A DNA stretch of 64,000 nt, from the NCBI RefSeq assembly GCF_001858025.1, contig NZ_LZQD01000001.1, forward strand, positions 247,214 through 311,213. The letters run 5' to 3'. Each line of letters opens with the position of its first letter. The first letter of the stretch is position 1. Of this stretch, positions 10,925-20,796 are shown piece after piece. The notes beneath the pieces were generated by a model. The model did not search any database, had not been told where the DNA came from, and worked only from the letters and a program-made list of their open reading frames with translations. Made by a program: the position numbers and the translations under genes. The stretch is from Trichormus sp. NMC-1. GTDB lineage: Bacteria > Cyanobacteriota > Cyanobacteriia > Cyanobacteriales > Nostocaceae.

Positions 10925-11458
10925 TATTTTTTCCTGAATTGTCTATGTTTGTTTAAGCCGAACCAATATTAAATTTATCAATTTTTAATTAGCTTTATTT
11001 CTACCAAATGAGATAAATCTCTAAATCAAAAGATGGACTTATTAAAAATAAACTTGTTGTTTGTATTTTCAATTGGGCTACTACAATACAGCAAATTGCA
11101 GGTAAATAAAGTACAATATTTCTTGACAAAGCTATGCAGTAAAAAGGTTTTATTGCTGATCGCTGACTGCTGCTGTATGAATATCTAAACGTCGTAATCT
11201 CACTTTTGGACGATGCATAAAAATGCATTTTTTGAAGAAGACACGCGGAAAGGGTGAAAATCTCTCCGCGTCACCGCGTCTCCCCCTCACCGCGTCCTCT
11301 TCTAGCGCGTCGCCGCGTCTCCCACTCCTCTGCCTCCTCTTCAATCACATTAGGGACTGGTAACAGGTAAAGATAATACTCAAGTGAAAATTCAGGAGTC
11401 AAAACCAATAAATTTCTACTTACTTAATTACCAATTACCCATTACCAATTACCCATAC
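10925..11458. other. Non-coding spacer with GC-rich low-complexity tract
   Basis: No convincing gene. Two overlapping minus-strand frames around 11001-11344 are composed of repeat sequence: 11255-11340 is a run of CCGCGTC-type units. 11410-11458 carries ATTACCAATTACCC-type repeats. Confidence 0.6.
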
Positions 11459-12841
11459 TTAAATGGCGCGGGAGAATTTTGTCTCTCTGGTTCTTGTATG
11501 AGTATCGAAAATAACAGCAATATTTCTTACCAATAATCTACCAATATCAGTAATTTGGATTTCATCAGCTAATAAATTGACTAATCCATCAGCTTGTAAG
11601 GGTTTTAGCTCTTCTAATTCCGGAGAGAAATATTGATCAAAACTGATGTGGTATTTGGCTTCAATGTCTGACTTATGTAGCTGGAAGTGAGACATGATAG
11701 ACATAATTACATCCCGTCGGATGATATCATTATGACTTAGTTTGACACCTTTACTGGTTGGGATTATCCCTGCTGTAACCGCTTGGTAATAATCTTTTAA
11801 TCCTTTGTGATTTTGAGCATAAGCATCTTCTAGCATACTGATAGATGTAGAACCAAAACCAAAAAGTTCCGTTTCCGCGTGGGTGGTATAACCTTGGAAG
11901 TTCCGTTTTAGAGTGCCATGACGTTGAGCGATCGCTAATTCGTCATTAGTTTTTGCAAAATGATCCATCCCAATAAACAGATATTCATTATCTGTTAACT
12001 CCTCGATAGTCATTTTCAACATATCTAACTTTTCCTGTGCTGCGGGTAATGCATCTTGGGGAATCCTTTTCTGCACAGGTTTCATCCACGGTACATAAGC
12101 AAAATTAAACACCACAATTCTATCAGGATCTAAAGCAATAGTTTTGTGTATAGTTTCTCGGAAAGTCTGAAGATTTTGGTAGGGTAAACCATAAATTAAA
12201 TCCACATTCACACTGTCAAATTTAGCTTCTTTAATCCAACCCATAGCATCAAACAGCATTGCTTCTGGTTGAATACGGTTCACCGCGACTTGCACTTGTG
12301 GGTTAAAATCCTGGATACCAAAACTAATGCGATTAAAGCCAATATCTTTCAGAAAATGGATGTACTCTCTAGTCACATAGCGGGGGTTAATTTCAATTGA
12401 AACTTCAGCTTGCGAATCAATGTTGAAATAACGATTAATCTTGTTCCACAAAAATTCAACTTGATCAAGTTCCAAATAATTAGGAGTACCACCACCCCAA
12501 TGAACTTGAAGTACCTTTCTACTTGTGTCAATCAAAGCTGTGGTGTTTTGGATTTCTTGCACCAAATGTTCTAGATATGGTATGGCAATATTCTTATTGT
12601 TAGAAATTACCGTATTACAGCCACAAAAATAACAAGCACTCTGACAAAAGGGAATGTGGAAGTACAAAGATAGGGGAGTTTGTCGTTGATTAGAAGCGGT
12701 AATTGCAGCTTGAAAATCCTTTGTAGTGAATGTCTCACTTAATTCTGTAGCGGGTGGGTAGCTGGTGTATCTGGGAGCGCGAGTATCATACTTTTTAATC
12801 AGATCCAGATCAAATTTTACACCAGGTAATAGAAAGACCAT
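11459..12841 (-). CDS. hemN: Oxygen-independent coproporphyrinogen III oxidase
   Basis: A 460-residue radical-SAM enzyme that decarboxylates coproporphyrinogen III to protoporphyrinogen IX without oxygen. The 4Fe-4S motif CxxxCxxCxC is Cys66, Cys70, Cys73 and Cys75 in FCQSACYFCGC. The N-terminal YDTRAPRYTSYPPA and the VHWGGGTPNYL segment mark genuine HemN rather than HemW. The ATG at 12841 is chosen because GGAGG lies five bases ahead; a TTG one codon earlier is less likely. It lies downstream of the haem oxygenase on the same strand with a 363-bp gap, and forms part of a tetrapyrrole cluster with divergent acsF. Confidence 0.95.
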   Translation of the reverse strand: MVFLLPGVKFDLDLIKKYDTRAPRYTSYPPATELSETFTTKDFQAAITASNQRQTPLSLYFHIPFCQSACYFCGCNTVISNNKNIAIPYLEHLVQEIQNTTALIDTSRKVLQVHWGGGTPNYLELDQVEFLWNKINRYFNIDSQAEVSIEINPRYVTREYIHFLKDIGFNRISFGIQDFNPQVQVAVNRIQPEAMLFDAMGWIKEAKFDSVNVDLIYGLPYQNLQTFRETIHKTIALDPDRIVVFNFAYVPWMKPVQKRIPQDALPAAQEKLDMLKMTIEELTDNEYLFIGMDHFAKTNDELAIAQRHGTLKRNFQGYTTHAETELFGFGSTSISMLEDAYAQNHKGLKDYYQAVTAGIIPTSKGVKLSHNDIIRRDVIMSIMSHFQLHKSDIEAKYHISFDQYFSPELEELKPLQADGLVNLLADEIQITDIGRLLVRNIAVIFDTHTRTRETKFSRAI

Positions 12842-13204
12842 CAAAACCTCCGAGTATCTGTGAGTTTACTGCCTAGTGGTCGTAGCAATTTTTTGGGAAT
12901 ACTCACGGTTAGTTTTCCCAATTTGGTATTGTAAGATTGACAATTTTTTGATTACTAATTGCCAATATATTTGTATGCTTCAGTTGCAAAGACTGAAACG
13001 AACTAGGACTTACGTCAAGAAACCCGGTTTTGATCAAAAATACTATAAACCAGTTGTAGTAAATAGAATTCACGACTACACAAACTAGTTTAGTTGTGAA
13101 TTCTACTATTTTTAATAAACCGTAAAAGACGCAAAATAACAAGAGGTTGAGAGATATTTTGCGTAATTTAATTTATAAACTAACCAATTTGCAGAGTTAC
13201 CTAA
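12842..13204. other. Spacer between haem oxygenase and hemN with a long inverted repeat
   Basis: No gene. Around 13064-13110 the arms TAGAATTCACGAC and GTTGTGAATTCTA form an imperfect hairpin between the haem oxygenase stop and hemN. It could act as a transcript-processing or attenuation structure, or be a dispersed repeat. Small frames crossing this region on either strand look like chance. Confidence 0.5.
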
Positions 13205-13879
13205 TCAAATTAAGTCATTATACGTAGCTCGACCAAGAGCTAGTATTAAAATACTTTCTAACTCCTTAATTATCTGCGTATTCAAGTAAAAAGCATGGTT
13301 AGCTTCTGCTACAATTTTCTCAGCATTTGTATCATCAACCAGTACTGTATCTAATGCTTGACGATACTTATTTTTGAATGCTTGCTTATCTGGAATTTGC
13401 TCAAAGTTATAAAAGGAAGTTCCTTCATATCCAGACAGTTTTAAAGCTGACTGAGCAATTTTTTGTAGCATTTGTCCCCCAGAAAGATCACCCATATAAC
13501 GAGTATATGAATGACCTAACAATAATGCAGGATCATGAGCAGATATTTCTTGAATACGAGCAATGTAATTTTGAGCAGCAATTGAAGGTGAGATTCGCTT
13601 GTACCATTGACTTCCATAATAAAACTCCATGTCTTTTTCTAGGGAAGCTTGGCGATTTAGTTCAGGAAAATAAACTACACTAATAACAGGATGTTGTTTA
13701 TGTTTCTCAATTGCTGCTTCTAGTTCACTGTAAACAAAATACAAGTTCCTCAACAACTGAATAAAGCAGTCTCTATCTATAACACCTTGAACAAAACATT
13801 TCATGAAGCCGACATTTTCTGCGTCTGTATGAGCTTGTTGAGTACCAGAACGCAGTTTGATTGCTAAATTATTACTCAT
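13205..13879 (-). CDS. Haem oxygenase (biliverdin-producing)
   Basis: A 224-residue haem oxygenase that opens haem to biliverdin with ferredoxin-derived electrons, the first step toward phycobilins. The proximal haem ligand is His17 in SGTQQAHTDAE. The distal helix is visible as YTRYMGDLSGGQML, with GHSY just ahead. ATG at 13879 is preferred to the upstream TTG at 13900 because AAGGA precedes it at good spacing. Its position beside hemN and acsF resembles the cyanobacterial low-oxygen cluster in which the second haem oxygenase (ho2) sits, so it may be the micro-oxic isoform. That is inference from context. Confidence 0.93.
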   Translation of the reverse strand: MSNNLAIKLRSGTQQAHTDAENVGFMKCFVQGVIDRDCFIQLLRNLYFVYSELEAAIEKHKQHPVISVVYFPELNRQASLEKDMEFYYGSQWYKRISPSIAAQNYIARIQEISAHDPALLLGHSYTRYMGDLSGGQMLQKIAQSALKLSGYEGTSFYNFEQIPDKQAFKNKYRQALDTVLVDDTNAEKIVAEANHAFYLNTQIIKELESILILALGRATYNDLI

Positions 13880-14345
13880 TATTGCTTCCTTCGTGTTCAA
13901 GCGCCAAATTTCCCGAATGTCACCGACTTGTTTATCAGTTCACCGTCGATGTCACAGAGAGAAGATTGTTATTGTAGAGATATGCACTTTCGGCACTAAT
14001 CTATCCAGCAAATATCACGGCTGAATGTATCCTGGCTATTTTGATCTCTTACAAAATATTTAACTATTAATCTTCTTAATAAATATAAAGATATTCATAT
14101 TTCTTTAGACTTTACTGAGCAAATTTGCTCTATATGTTGCTTTCATAGGCAAAATTACCTTATATCTGGACAATACCTTTGCCAAAAAAAGCCTTGATTC
14201 GTAGGTTGGGTTTCGTACCATAACCCAACGCATTTGTTGGGTTTAGCAAATATTATTCCTATAGTTTCAATAATTTAACTGATGACTACTAATAACTATT
14301 TATGCTTAGATAATTTTAAAAGCATAAAATAGCAAAAGGAGTATC
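13880..14345. promoter_or_regulatory. Divergent control region between haem oxygenase and acsF
   Basis: A 466-bp gene-free, AT-rich region that must hold the start signals for both divergent genes. It contains the perfect palindrome at 14117-14130 and an inverted repeat TATTAA-N5-TTAATA at 14065-14081. At 14180-14250 lies a degraded copy of a GTAGGTTGGGTT-type repeat element better preserved at 43395-43541. Confidence 0.55.
14117..14130. promoter_or_regulatory. Perfect 14-bp palindrome, candidate operator
   Basis: GAGCAAATTTGCTC is exactly self-complementary and lies about 215 bp before acsF and 240 bp from the haem oxygenase start. A dimeric regulator could bind it. In Synechocystis the equivalent genes are activated in low oxygen by the MarR-type ChlR, but I do not know that this is its site. 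Confidence 0.35.
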
Positions 14346-15422
14346 ATGGTTAAGTCTTTGGAAACTCCCCCGGTTGAGTTATTGAAACCAGGTGTCAAAG
14401 CCCCGGTTCAAGAAACATTATTAACTCCCCGTTTTTATACCACAGATTTTGATGCTGTGGCCAAAATGGATATTTCTGCTCATGAGGAGGAAATCAGGGC
14501 AATAGTTGAAGAACTCAAGGCTGATTATAACCGCCATCACTTTGTTCGTGATGATGAATTTAAACAGTCTTGGGATCACATTGAGGGAGAGAAAAGACTA
14601 GCTTTTATTGACTTTTTAGAACGTTCCTGTACTTCGGAATTTTCCGGGTTTTTACTGTTTAAAGAATTATCTCGTCGCATCAAAGATAGTAACCCTTTGC
14701 TATCAGAAGCTTTTGGTTATTTAGCACGAGATGAAGCCCGTCATGCAGGGTTTTTAAATAAGTCAATGGCAGATTTTAATCTTTCCCTGGACTTAAGTTA
14801 TTTAACTAAAAATCGCACTTATACATTCTTTCCTCCAGAATGGGTAATTTACACAGTTTACCTATCAGAGAAAATTGGCTATTGGCGATATATTTTAGTG
14901 TATCGCCACATGGCACAAAATCCCGAATTCCAGTTTTATCCACTGTTTCGGAAGTTTGAAAGCTGGTGTCAAGATGAAAATAGACACGGGGATTTCTTCA
15001 AAGCTTTGTTACGTTCTCAACCCCAGTTATGGAATAATTGGAAAGCTCGGTTATGGGTGCGTTTCTTCTTATTAACTGTGTTTGTTACCCACACAATGAC
15101 TGTATTTGAACGGACTAATTTCTATGAAATTTTAGGAGTTCATCCTCGTAAATACAATAATCAGGTAATTGAAGAAACCAACAAAACCGCAGCGAGAGCA
15201 TTTCCCCTGATCTTGAATACAAATCACCCTTACTTTTTCTGGTATTTGGAACAATGTGCAATCAATAACCAGAAAATTATCGAACTCAATAACAGTAAGC
15301 TTGGGCTAATTGTCAAGTTCTTCAAAAAAATACCGTTGATGAAAAACATCGTTTGGTATATGTTGAAACTTTACCTGATTAAACCTATCAACACCGAAAA
15401 GACTCGTCAGGCTGTTTGTTAA
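14346..15422 (+). CDS. acsF: Magnesium-protoporphyrin IX monomethyl ester (oxidative) cyclase
   Basis: A 358-residue diiron cyclase that forms the fifth ring of chlorophyll using oxygen. The iron ligands of this ferritin-like family are visible in SEFSGFLLFKEL, the DEARHAGFLNKS motif (E-x2-H) and the later ENRHGDFFKALL (E-x2-H). The AGGAG ribosome-binding site is four bases before the ATG. It diverges from a haem oxygenase-hemN pair. This grouping matches the Synechocystis chlAII-ho2-hemN set expressed in low oxygen, so this is plausibly the ChlAII-type isoform. Sequence alone does not separate the isoforms. Confidence 0.95.
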   Translation: MVKSLETPPVELLKPGVKAPVQETLLTPRFYTTDFDAVAKMDISAHEEEIRAIVEELKADYNRHHFVRDDEFKQSWDHIEGEKRLAFIDFLERSCTSEFSGFLLFKELSRRIKDSNPLLSEAFGYLARDEARHAGFLNKSMADFNLSLDLSYLTKNRTYTFFPPEWVIYTVYLSEKIGYWRYILVYRHMAQNPEFQFYPLFRKFESWCQDENRHGDFFKALLRSQPQLWNNWKARLWVRFFLLTVFVTHTMTVFERTNFYEILGVHPRKYNNQVIEETNKTAARAFPLILNTNHPYFFWYLEQCAINNQKIIELNNSKLGLIVKFFKKIPLMKNIVWYMLKLYLIKPINTEKTRQAVC

Positions 15423-15640
15423 TTTTGGTTGCATTTTTGGCAGTTTGTATTATTATTAATTTCTAATCTCGCGTAAGTCCTGATTTTTTGTGGTCATTTC
15501 TCCGGCTTCTTTAAGAAATCGGATATGAAATTACATATAACAATTAATACGGATATTGACAGCATATGAACTAATGGAATGTTGATTTTATCCTGTTCAT
15601 GCTTTCATCTTGAAAATCTTGTATCATAAAAATAAACACT

Positions 15641-16075
15641 ATGACTAAATCACCAGTTCAAAATCTTTATCAAACAGACTTTGCACTGTGGGTTCAAAAC
15701 ACAGTCAGTAAATTAAAATCTCAAGATTATAGTCATGTAGACTGGGAAAATTTAATTGAGGAGATAGAAGCGTTGGGAGGTAGAGATAGAAGAGAATTAG
15801 AAAGCCGCTTAACTACTTTATTTGAACATTTATTAAAACGTCATTATGTAAATTTACCAGAATGTTATCGCGGTTGGGAAGTAACTATTAGCCGTACCCA
15901 ACAGGAACTAAAACGGATTTTTAGAGATTCCCCTAGCTTGCATAATTATTATTTAATTGTTAACGATGAATGTTATCAAGATGCAGTGAAAAACATGAGT
16001 AAGGAATATGATACTAATTTACCTGAAGATTGTCCTTTCCCAAAAGATATAGATAGTTTATTAACTACTAACTAA
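15641..16075 (+). CDS. DUF29 family protein
   Basis: A 144-residue member of the DUF29 family, common and multicopy in cyanobacteria. Typical segments are LYQTDFALWVQNTVSKLK, DWENLIEEIEALGGRDRRELESR and LLKRHYVNLPECYRGW. It is predicted to be an all-helical cytoplasmic protein. Function is unknown. It lies alone between acsF and recN with gaps of about 200 bp. Confidence 0.85.
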   Translation: MTKSPVQNLYQTDFALWVQNTVSKLKSQDYSHVDWENLIEEIEALGGRDRRELESRLTTLFEHLLKRHYVNLPECYRGWEVTISRTQQELKRIFRDSPSLHNYYLIVNDECYQDAVKNMSKEYDTNLPEDCPFPKDIDSLLTTN

Positions 16076-16266
16076 ACTACTGAGGGAGGAGTTCGACGCA
16101 TCCTCGTTCCTTCTCCAATCTTAATAAAACCACAACTTGAATAAAGTCGGTCAAGTCTTTTCTGTTCGACAGTGGGTTCTTGTGGAACTGCATCAACATA
16201 AATGTTTACAAGGTATTATAAAATTGATAAGTATCCGGCATTTGCCCTCACGGAGATTTTGGCCTG

Positions 16267-17988
16267 ATGTTGCTATGCCTCAGAATTGAGAATTTTGCCC
16301 TCATTGACCAACTGGAATTAGAGTTTGGCGTTGGTTTGAACGTGTTAACAGGGGAAACTGGCGCGGGAAAGTCGATTATTTTGGATGCAATCGATGCGGT
16401 TTTAGGTGGTAAAGTCTCTAGTCGTGTGATTCGCACGGGGACTAGTCGCGCATTGGTTGAAGGTACTTTCAGTATAAATCCTTTCCTAGCGGCTTGGTTG
16501 AGTGAACAGGAAATTGATTTAATTGATGATAACTCTGTAATAATTAGTCGAGAAATTAGCACAACTACAAGTAATATCCGCAGTCGTTCCCGTATAAATG
16601 GGGTGTTAGTAAATCGGCAAATAATGAGCAGTTTGCGCGATCGCTTGGTGGAAATTACCGCCCAAGGACAAACTGTACAAGTGGGACAATCTGCCCAAGT
16701 CCGAGATTGGTTAGATTTATATGGTGGTGATTCTTTAATACAACAACGCCAAAAAGTTGCTGTTGCTTTTATTGCATATCAACAAGCACACCAAACTTTA
16801 GAAAAACGCCGCACTTCCGAACGGGAACGTTTACAACAACTGGATTTACTCACATATCAAGTGCAAGAATTAGGTGCAGCCAATCTCAGTGATGTTCAGG
16901 AAATGGAACAATTGGCGCAGGAAAGAGAACGCCTCAATCACGTTGTTGATTTGCAACAAATGAGTTACAAAGTTTATCAGGCTTTGTATCAAAATGAAGA
17001 TGAAACTCCTACCGCTGCGGATTTATTGGGAGACAGTGAAACGATATTAAATCACATGGTGGAGTTCGATTCTCAATTACAATCTTTGCTGGAATTGGTG
17101 CGAGATGCAGTAGCAGCAGTGATGGAAGTGGGAAGACAAATTAGTGCTTATGGGGAAGGATTAGAAGCAGATCCGCAACGGTTAGAAGAGGTGGAAGAAA
17201 GGATTCGGGAATTAAAACATATTTGTCGCAAATATGGACCGACTCTCACGGAAGCGATCGCCTATTATGAACGCATTCAAATCGAATTAGCTGAACTCAA
17301 TAATCATGAACAATCTATAGAAACTTTAGAACAACAAGAACAAGTTTGTTTACAATATCTCAACCAAGTTAGTCAGCAATTAACCCAGCTACGTCTTCAA
17401 ACTGCGGATCATTTAGAATCTCATTTATTAGCTGAACTCAAACCTTTAGCAATGGAAAAGGTAAAATTTCAAGTGGAAATTGCCCCCAGTTTACCAACAT
17501 CTATGGGAGCAGATAAAATTACTTTTATGTTTAGTCCTAACCCTGGTGAACCGATTCAACCGTTAACAGAAATTGCTTCTGGTGGAGAAATGAGCAGATT
17601 TTTACTAGCTTTAAAAGCTTGTTTTAATCAAGATGATGGTGCGGAAACAATGATTTTTGATGAAATTGATGTCGGTGTTTCTGGTAGAGTTGCTCAATCT
17701 ATTGCAGAGAAATTACACCAGCTTAGTCAAAATCAACAGGTATTATGTGTGACTCATCAGCCCTTAATTGCAGCTATGGCAGATCGACATTTTCGAGTTG
17801 ATAAACAAGTAATTAATAAAAATGGTAATGCGGAACAGCGCACTGTTGTGAGAGTTACTAGCTTAGATAATTTAAGTACCAGACGTGAAGAATTAGCACA
17901 GTTAGCTGGTGGTAAATCGGGTAATGAGGCGATCGCCTTTGCCGAATCATTATTGCGACAGGCTACAAATCATCGTCAACAAGAATAG
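16267..17988 (+). CDS. recN: DNA repair protein RecN
   Basis: A 573-residue SMC-like ATPase of double-strand-break repair. Visible in order are LRIENFALIDQLELEF, the Walker A GLNVLTGETGAGKSII (about 26-41), a long Gln/Glu-rich coiled coil (about 160-370), the ABC signature IASGGEMSRFLLALK, Walker B ETMIFDEIDVGVSGRVA, and the D-loop/His region QVLCVTHQPLIAAMADRHF. Length is normal. ATG at 16267. It acts with RecA on broken DNA in the cytoplasm. No operon partners. Confidence 0.95.
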   Translation: MLLCLRIENFALIDQLELEFGVGLNVLTGETGAGKSIILDAIDAVLGGKVSSRVIRTGTSRALVEGTFSINPFLAAWLSEQEIDLIDDNSVIISREISTTTSNIRSRSRINGVLVNRQIMSSLRDRLVEITAQGQTVQVGQSAQVRDWLDLYGGDSLIQQRQKVAVAFIAYQQAHQTLEKRRTSERERLQQLDLLTYQVQELGAANLSDVQEMEQLAQERERLNHVVDLQQMSYKVYQALYQNEDETPTAADLLGDSETILNHMVEFDSQLQSLLELVRDAVAAVMEVGRQISAYGEGLEADPQRLEEVEERIRELKHICRKYGPTLTEAIAYYERIQIELAELNNHEQSIETLEQQEQVCLQYLNQVSQQLTQLRLQTADHLESHLLAELKPLAMEKVKFQVEIAPSLPTSMGADKITFMFSPNPGEPIQPLTEIASGGEMSRFLLALKACFNQDDGAETMIFDEIDVGVSGRVAQSIAEKLHQLSQNQQVLCVTHQPLIAAMADRHFRVDKQVINKNGNAEQRTVVRVTSLDNLSTRREELAQLAGGKSGNEAIAFAESLLRQATNHRQQE

Positions 17989-18328
17989 TAAACGGCATAT
18001 CTATACTACTTAGTTGTTTACTATCAGTGTAATGTTCAGCATTTGTGAAATTTATGTGTAGATGATTGACAAAAGAGATAGGACTAATTAATACTTAGTT
18101 AGTCTCACTGAGATAACCTAGCAAAATCACTCAAAAAAATCACTAAATCGGTTCATGGTTCATGTTCTCTTCCTTGAAAAATACTTTTGCAACCATGACC
18201 TAAAAATCAGGTTTTCTTATGGTGTTTTTCCCGGAATCAAACAAACTCTAGTTAGTTAAAACATTTAAGTGTCTGATTTAGATTAGAGTTCCAGTGCTAT
18301 ACCAAATCCATAAGGATCATAACGAATA
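17989..18328. other. Non-coding spacer between recN and the PEP-CTERM gene
   Basis: AT-rich, with no gene and no clear hairpin. Near 18152-18195 GGTTCATGGTTCATG is a short direct repeat and ACCATGACC a partial match to it. It presumably contains the promoter of the PEP-CTERM gene. Confidence 0.4.
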
Positions 18329-19141
18329 ATGTACAAGATTAAATCCGCTTTTCAAAAGTTCGCCAATACTGCAATAACGCTGACTGGGGTTGTTACTGCT
18401 TCCTGTATTACTCTCTCAGCACAATCTGCCCAAGCACTTGTTTTCTCATTTGCTCCTACAGACTTTAGTATTTCTCCTGGTACAGGTAACACAAATGCTG
18501 CTCCTACCATCCTCATTAACACACAAACTGCACCGAACGGTTTTACAATTGGATCTACTACTCCATTCACAACCACGTTTCTACTTCTAGGTGCGTCAGC
18601 AGGTCTCAATGGTGATGGTGTAGGTGGTGACTCAAACATACCCAATGATTCACTGAGAAACAACAATACCGCGGCTACGTCAACTACTACTGTTAATCTT
18701 GACTCAACTCAAGTTGCTCAACCTATCGCGCTTAACTTTAATTGGGCATTTAATGGCGACTCACTAGGAGGATTTAATGACAAGGATAACTTCAATATCG
18801 CGCTTGTGAAAATTGACAATTTAGATGGCGCACAACTTTTTGAAAGAACCGTCGATCCGGCTGACTCCATACCTGGTTATGGTTTGGGAATAAATGAAAT
18901 AAGTAATATTCCTGCCAACTCTTTATCAGCCGGGGCTTACAGACTAGTTATCTCATTGAATGAAAATGGTAGTAGCAACAGTTCCGCAGCAGGTTTCAAC
19001 AACATTTCTCTTACCGTCTCTGATCCAGAACCTGTTCCCTTTGGATTTTCCACAAATGCTAGTTTGTTAGTATTTGGTGGTGTGTTTTATGGTTTCAACA
19101 AACTCAAAAAAAACATGGCGGTAAAAAAGTCTCAGGCATAA
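18329..19141 (+). CDS. PEP-CTERM-type sorted exported protein
   Basis: A 270-residue exported protein. It has a signal peptide (about 1-36, with hydrophobic TAITLTGVVTASCITLSAQ and a cleavage region after AQA), a Thr/Asn/Ser-rich beta-type middle with no recognised enzyme motif, and a C-terminal sorting signal. That signal is DPEPVPFGFSTNASLLVFGG followed by a basic KLKKN tail. The proline-rich PxPFxF form is a cyanobacterial variant of PEP-CTERM, presumably processed by an exosortase and ending at the cell surface. No exosortase gene is in the window. The function of the mature domain is unknown. Confidence 0.8.
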   Translation: MYKIKSAFQKFANTAITLTGVVTASCITLSAQSAQALVFSFAPTDFSISPGTGNTNAAPTILINTQTAPNGFTIGSTTPFTTTFLLLGASAGLNGDGVGGDSNIPNDSLRNNNTAATSTTTVNLDSTQVAQPIALNFNWAFNGDSLGGFNDKDNFNIALVKIDNLDGAQLFERTVDPADSIPGYGLGINEISNIPANSLSAGAYRLVISLNENGSSNSSAAGFNNISLTVSDPEPVPFGFSTNASLLVFGGVFYGFNKLKKNMAVKKSQA

Positions 19142-19198
19142 GTAGTATCCTTGACAATAGACATCAAAAACATTTAGATAAGCGGTTTCTACAATCCT

Positions 19199-19228
19199 TG
19201 TAGAGACGTTCCATGGAACTTCTCTACA
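19199..19228. repeat. 30-bp palindromic repeat (TGTAGAGACGTTCCATGG family), one mismatch
   Basis: Matches the perfect palindrome found inside sufD at 38461-38490 except for one base in the right arm. It sits between the convergent PEP-CTERM and aminotransferase-V genes, where the hairpin could help end transcription. A shorter family member is at 25716-25743. Confidence 0.8.
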
Positions 19229-19248
19229 TTTTTTATTACAACGTCACT

Positions 19249-20610
19249 TCAAGAAACAACCTCAAAGACAACTTGCAAAAGTTGATTAATTTCTTCCCCA
19301 GTATTATAGTGTGCTAATCCTATTCTTAATAAACCTCCAGATGTTTCTACGCCTAACTTTTCTGTGAGTTCAATAGCATAGAAATTACCGTGCCAGGTAA
19401 AGATTCCCTTTTCTCCTAAAATCTTCGCTACATCTGCCGATTTTTTACCCTCAATTGTGATAGAAACTGTGGGAGTTCTCCAGCTAAATTGACTAGGTTC
19501 AGTGATACCATAAACCTTTAAACCGGGAATTGCTAACAACCCAGAAATCAGCTTTTTACTTAATTCTCTTTCATATTGCTGAATGGCTGACATTGCAGCT
19601 AACAAAGCCGCACGACGACTGTGATAAGCAGATGTTAACTCATAATTTGGTTGTTCAGGGGAAGTGAGAAACCGGGGACAATGAAAAGTAGTTAAACCTT
19701 CTCTATCTGCTTCTATTAAAGAATCAAGTAATTCATTATCTAAAGTCGGGGAAACGTGACAACCTAATTTTGCTAAATAATTAATTGTTGCTACTAACCC
19801 CGCTAAACCTTCATGATTTAAAGTTCCGGTTTCCCATTTTGATGGAACTTCATTAGATGCAGGTCTGACTTTATAGGGAGTTAAACGAGTTAAATGCTCT
19901 TTTTTTCCATATAAAATCCCAACATGGGGAGCGAAGAATTTGTAAGCTGAACAAACGAGAAAATCACAATCTAAATGATGGACATTGATCGGTGCATGGG
20001 GAGCATAATGAACAGCATCGACAAAAACCAAAGCACCCACAGCATGAGCTAATTTGATTATTTTGCCAATATCATTAATTGTTCCCACAGCATTAGAAGC
20101 ATAAGTCACAGCTACTAATTTTGTTTTTTCATTAATTTTGGTTTCTAAATCATTTAAATCTAGAGTACAATCTTCGACATTAATATCTACAACTTGAATA
20201 ATTGCACCCTTTTCTTCTAAAGCATACCAAGGGGAAATATTCGCTGCATGATCAAGTTTGGTAACAATAATTTCATCACCTGCTTGTAATTCTCGACCAA
20301 TAGCGCGACTGACAGCAAAAGTGAGAGTAGTCATATTTGCGCCAAATACGACTTCATCATGATCGCATCCTAAAAAATCTGCGATCGCAGCCCGTGCAGA
20401 ATTAATCACCGCATCAGTTCGCACACTAGTAGCAAAATAACCGTGAGCATTAGCATTAGAACGTACTAGATAATCACTCATTGCATCCAGCACCGCACCA
20501 GGTATCTGAGTTCCACCGGGACCATCAAAGAAAATCGCTGGGTATCCGTTGATAGTTTGTGTTAATGCTGGAAATTGAGAACGAATCCATTTTAAATCAA
20601 GAGATTCCAT
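19249..20610 (-). CDS. Cysteine desulfurase-like protein (class V aminotransferase, VC1184 type)
   Basis: A 453-residue PLP enzyme of the class V aminotransferase/SufS superfamily. It resembles the VC1184 subfamily of cysteine desulfurase-like proteins rather than SufS itself. The start ESLDLKWIRSQFPAL leads into FFDGPGGTQIP. The PLP lysine lies in VCSAYKFFAPHVG, preceded by VFVDAVHYAPH, whose Asp contacts the pyridine ring. The catalytic cysteine loop of SufS (RSGHHC) is not visible near the C-terminus, so sulfur transfer is uncertain. A true sufS is present at 35846-37111. The gene lies 186 bp downstream of an Ap4A phosphorylase gene on the same strand. Confidence 0.8.
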   Translation of the reverse strand: MESLDLKWIRSQFPALTQTINGYPAIFFDGPGGTQIPGAVLDAMSDYLVRSNANAHGYFATSVRTDAVINSARAAIADFLGCDHDEVVFGANMTTLTFAVSRAIGRELQAGDEIIVTKLDHAANISPWYALEEKGAIIQVVDINVEDCTLDLNDLETKINEKTKLVAVTYASNAVGTINDIGKIIKLAHAVGALVFVDAVHYAPHAPINVHHLDCDFLVCSAYKFFAPHVGILYGKKEHLTRLTPYKVRPASNEVPSKWETGTLNHEGLAGLVATINYLAKLGCHVSPTLDNELLDSLIEADREGLTTFHCPRFLTSPEQPNYELTSAYHSRRAALLAAMSAIQQYERELSKKLISGLLAIPGLKVYGITEPSQFSWRTPTVSITIEGKKSADVAKILGEKGIFTWHGNFYAIELTEKLGVETSGGLLRIGLAHYNTGEEINQLLQVVFEVVS

Positions 20611-20796
20611 AAATAAATTTCCTTATTTTTTCATAACTACAGAGAGCAAAAATAAATTATATCTCCATCTCAAAAATAACCTCCTCCTTGTCCCTCTGCG
20701 CTTAACTCTGAGTTCCTCTGTCTTGAAAAGTTTCCTACGCCGGGAAACCCGGCTTTCCTGCGGAACGCTGACGCGAACGAGGAACTTTTCGCTGCG

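Noticed and set aside
11001..11344. Two overlapping minus-strand frames between hemN and the GlsB-type gene
   Set aside because: They consist of repeat units (CCGCGTC type) and AT-rich spacer. No ribosome site and no recognisable motif.
12876..13142. Overlapping small frames on both strands between hemN and haem oxygenase
   Set aside because: They cross a hairpin and have random composition; neither has a good ribosome site.
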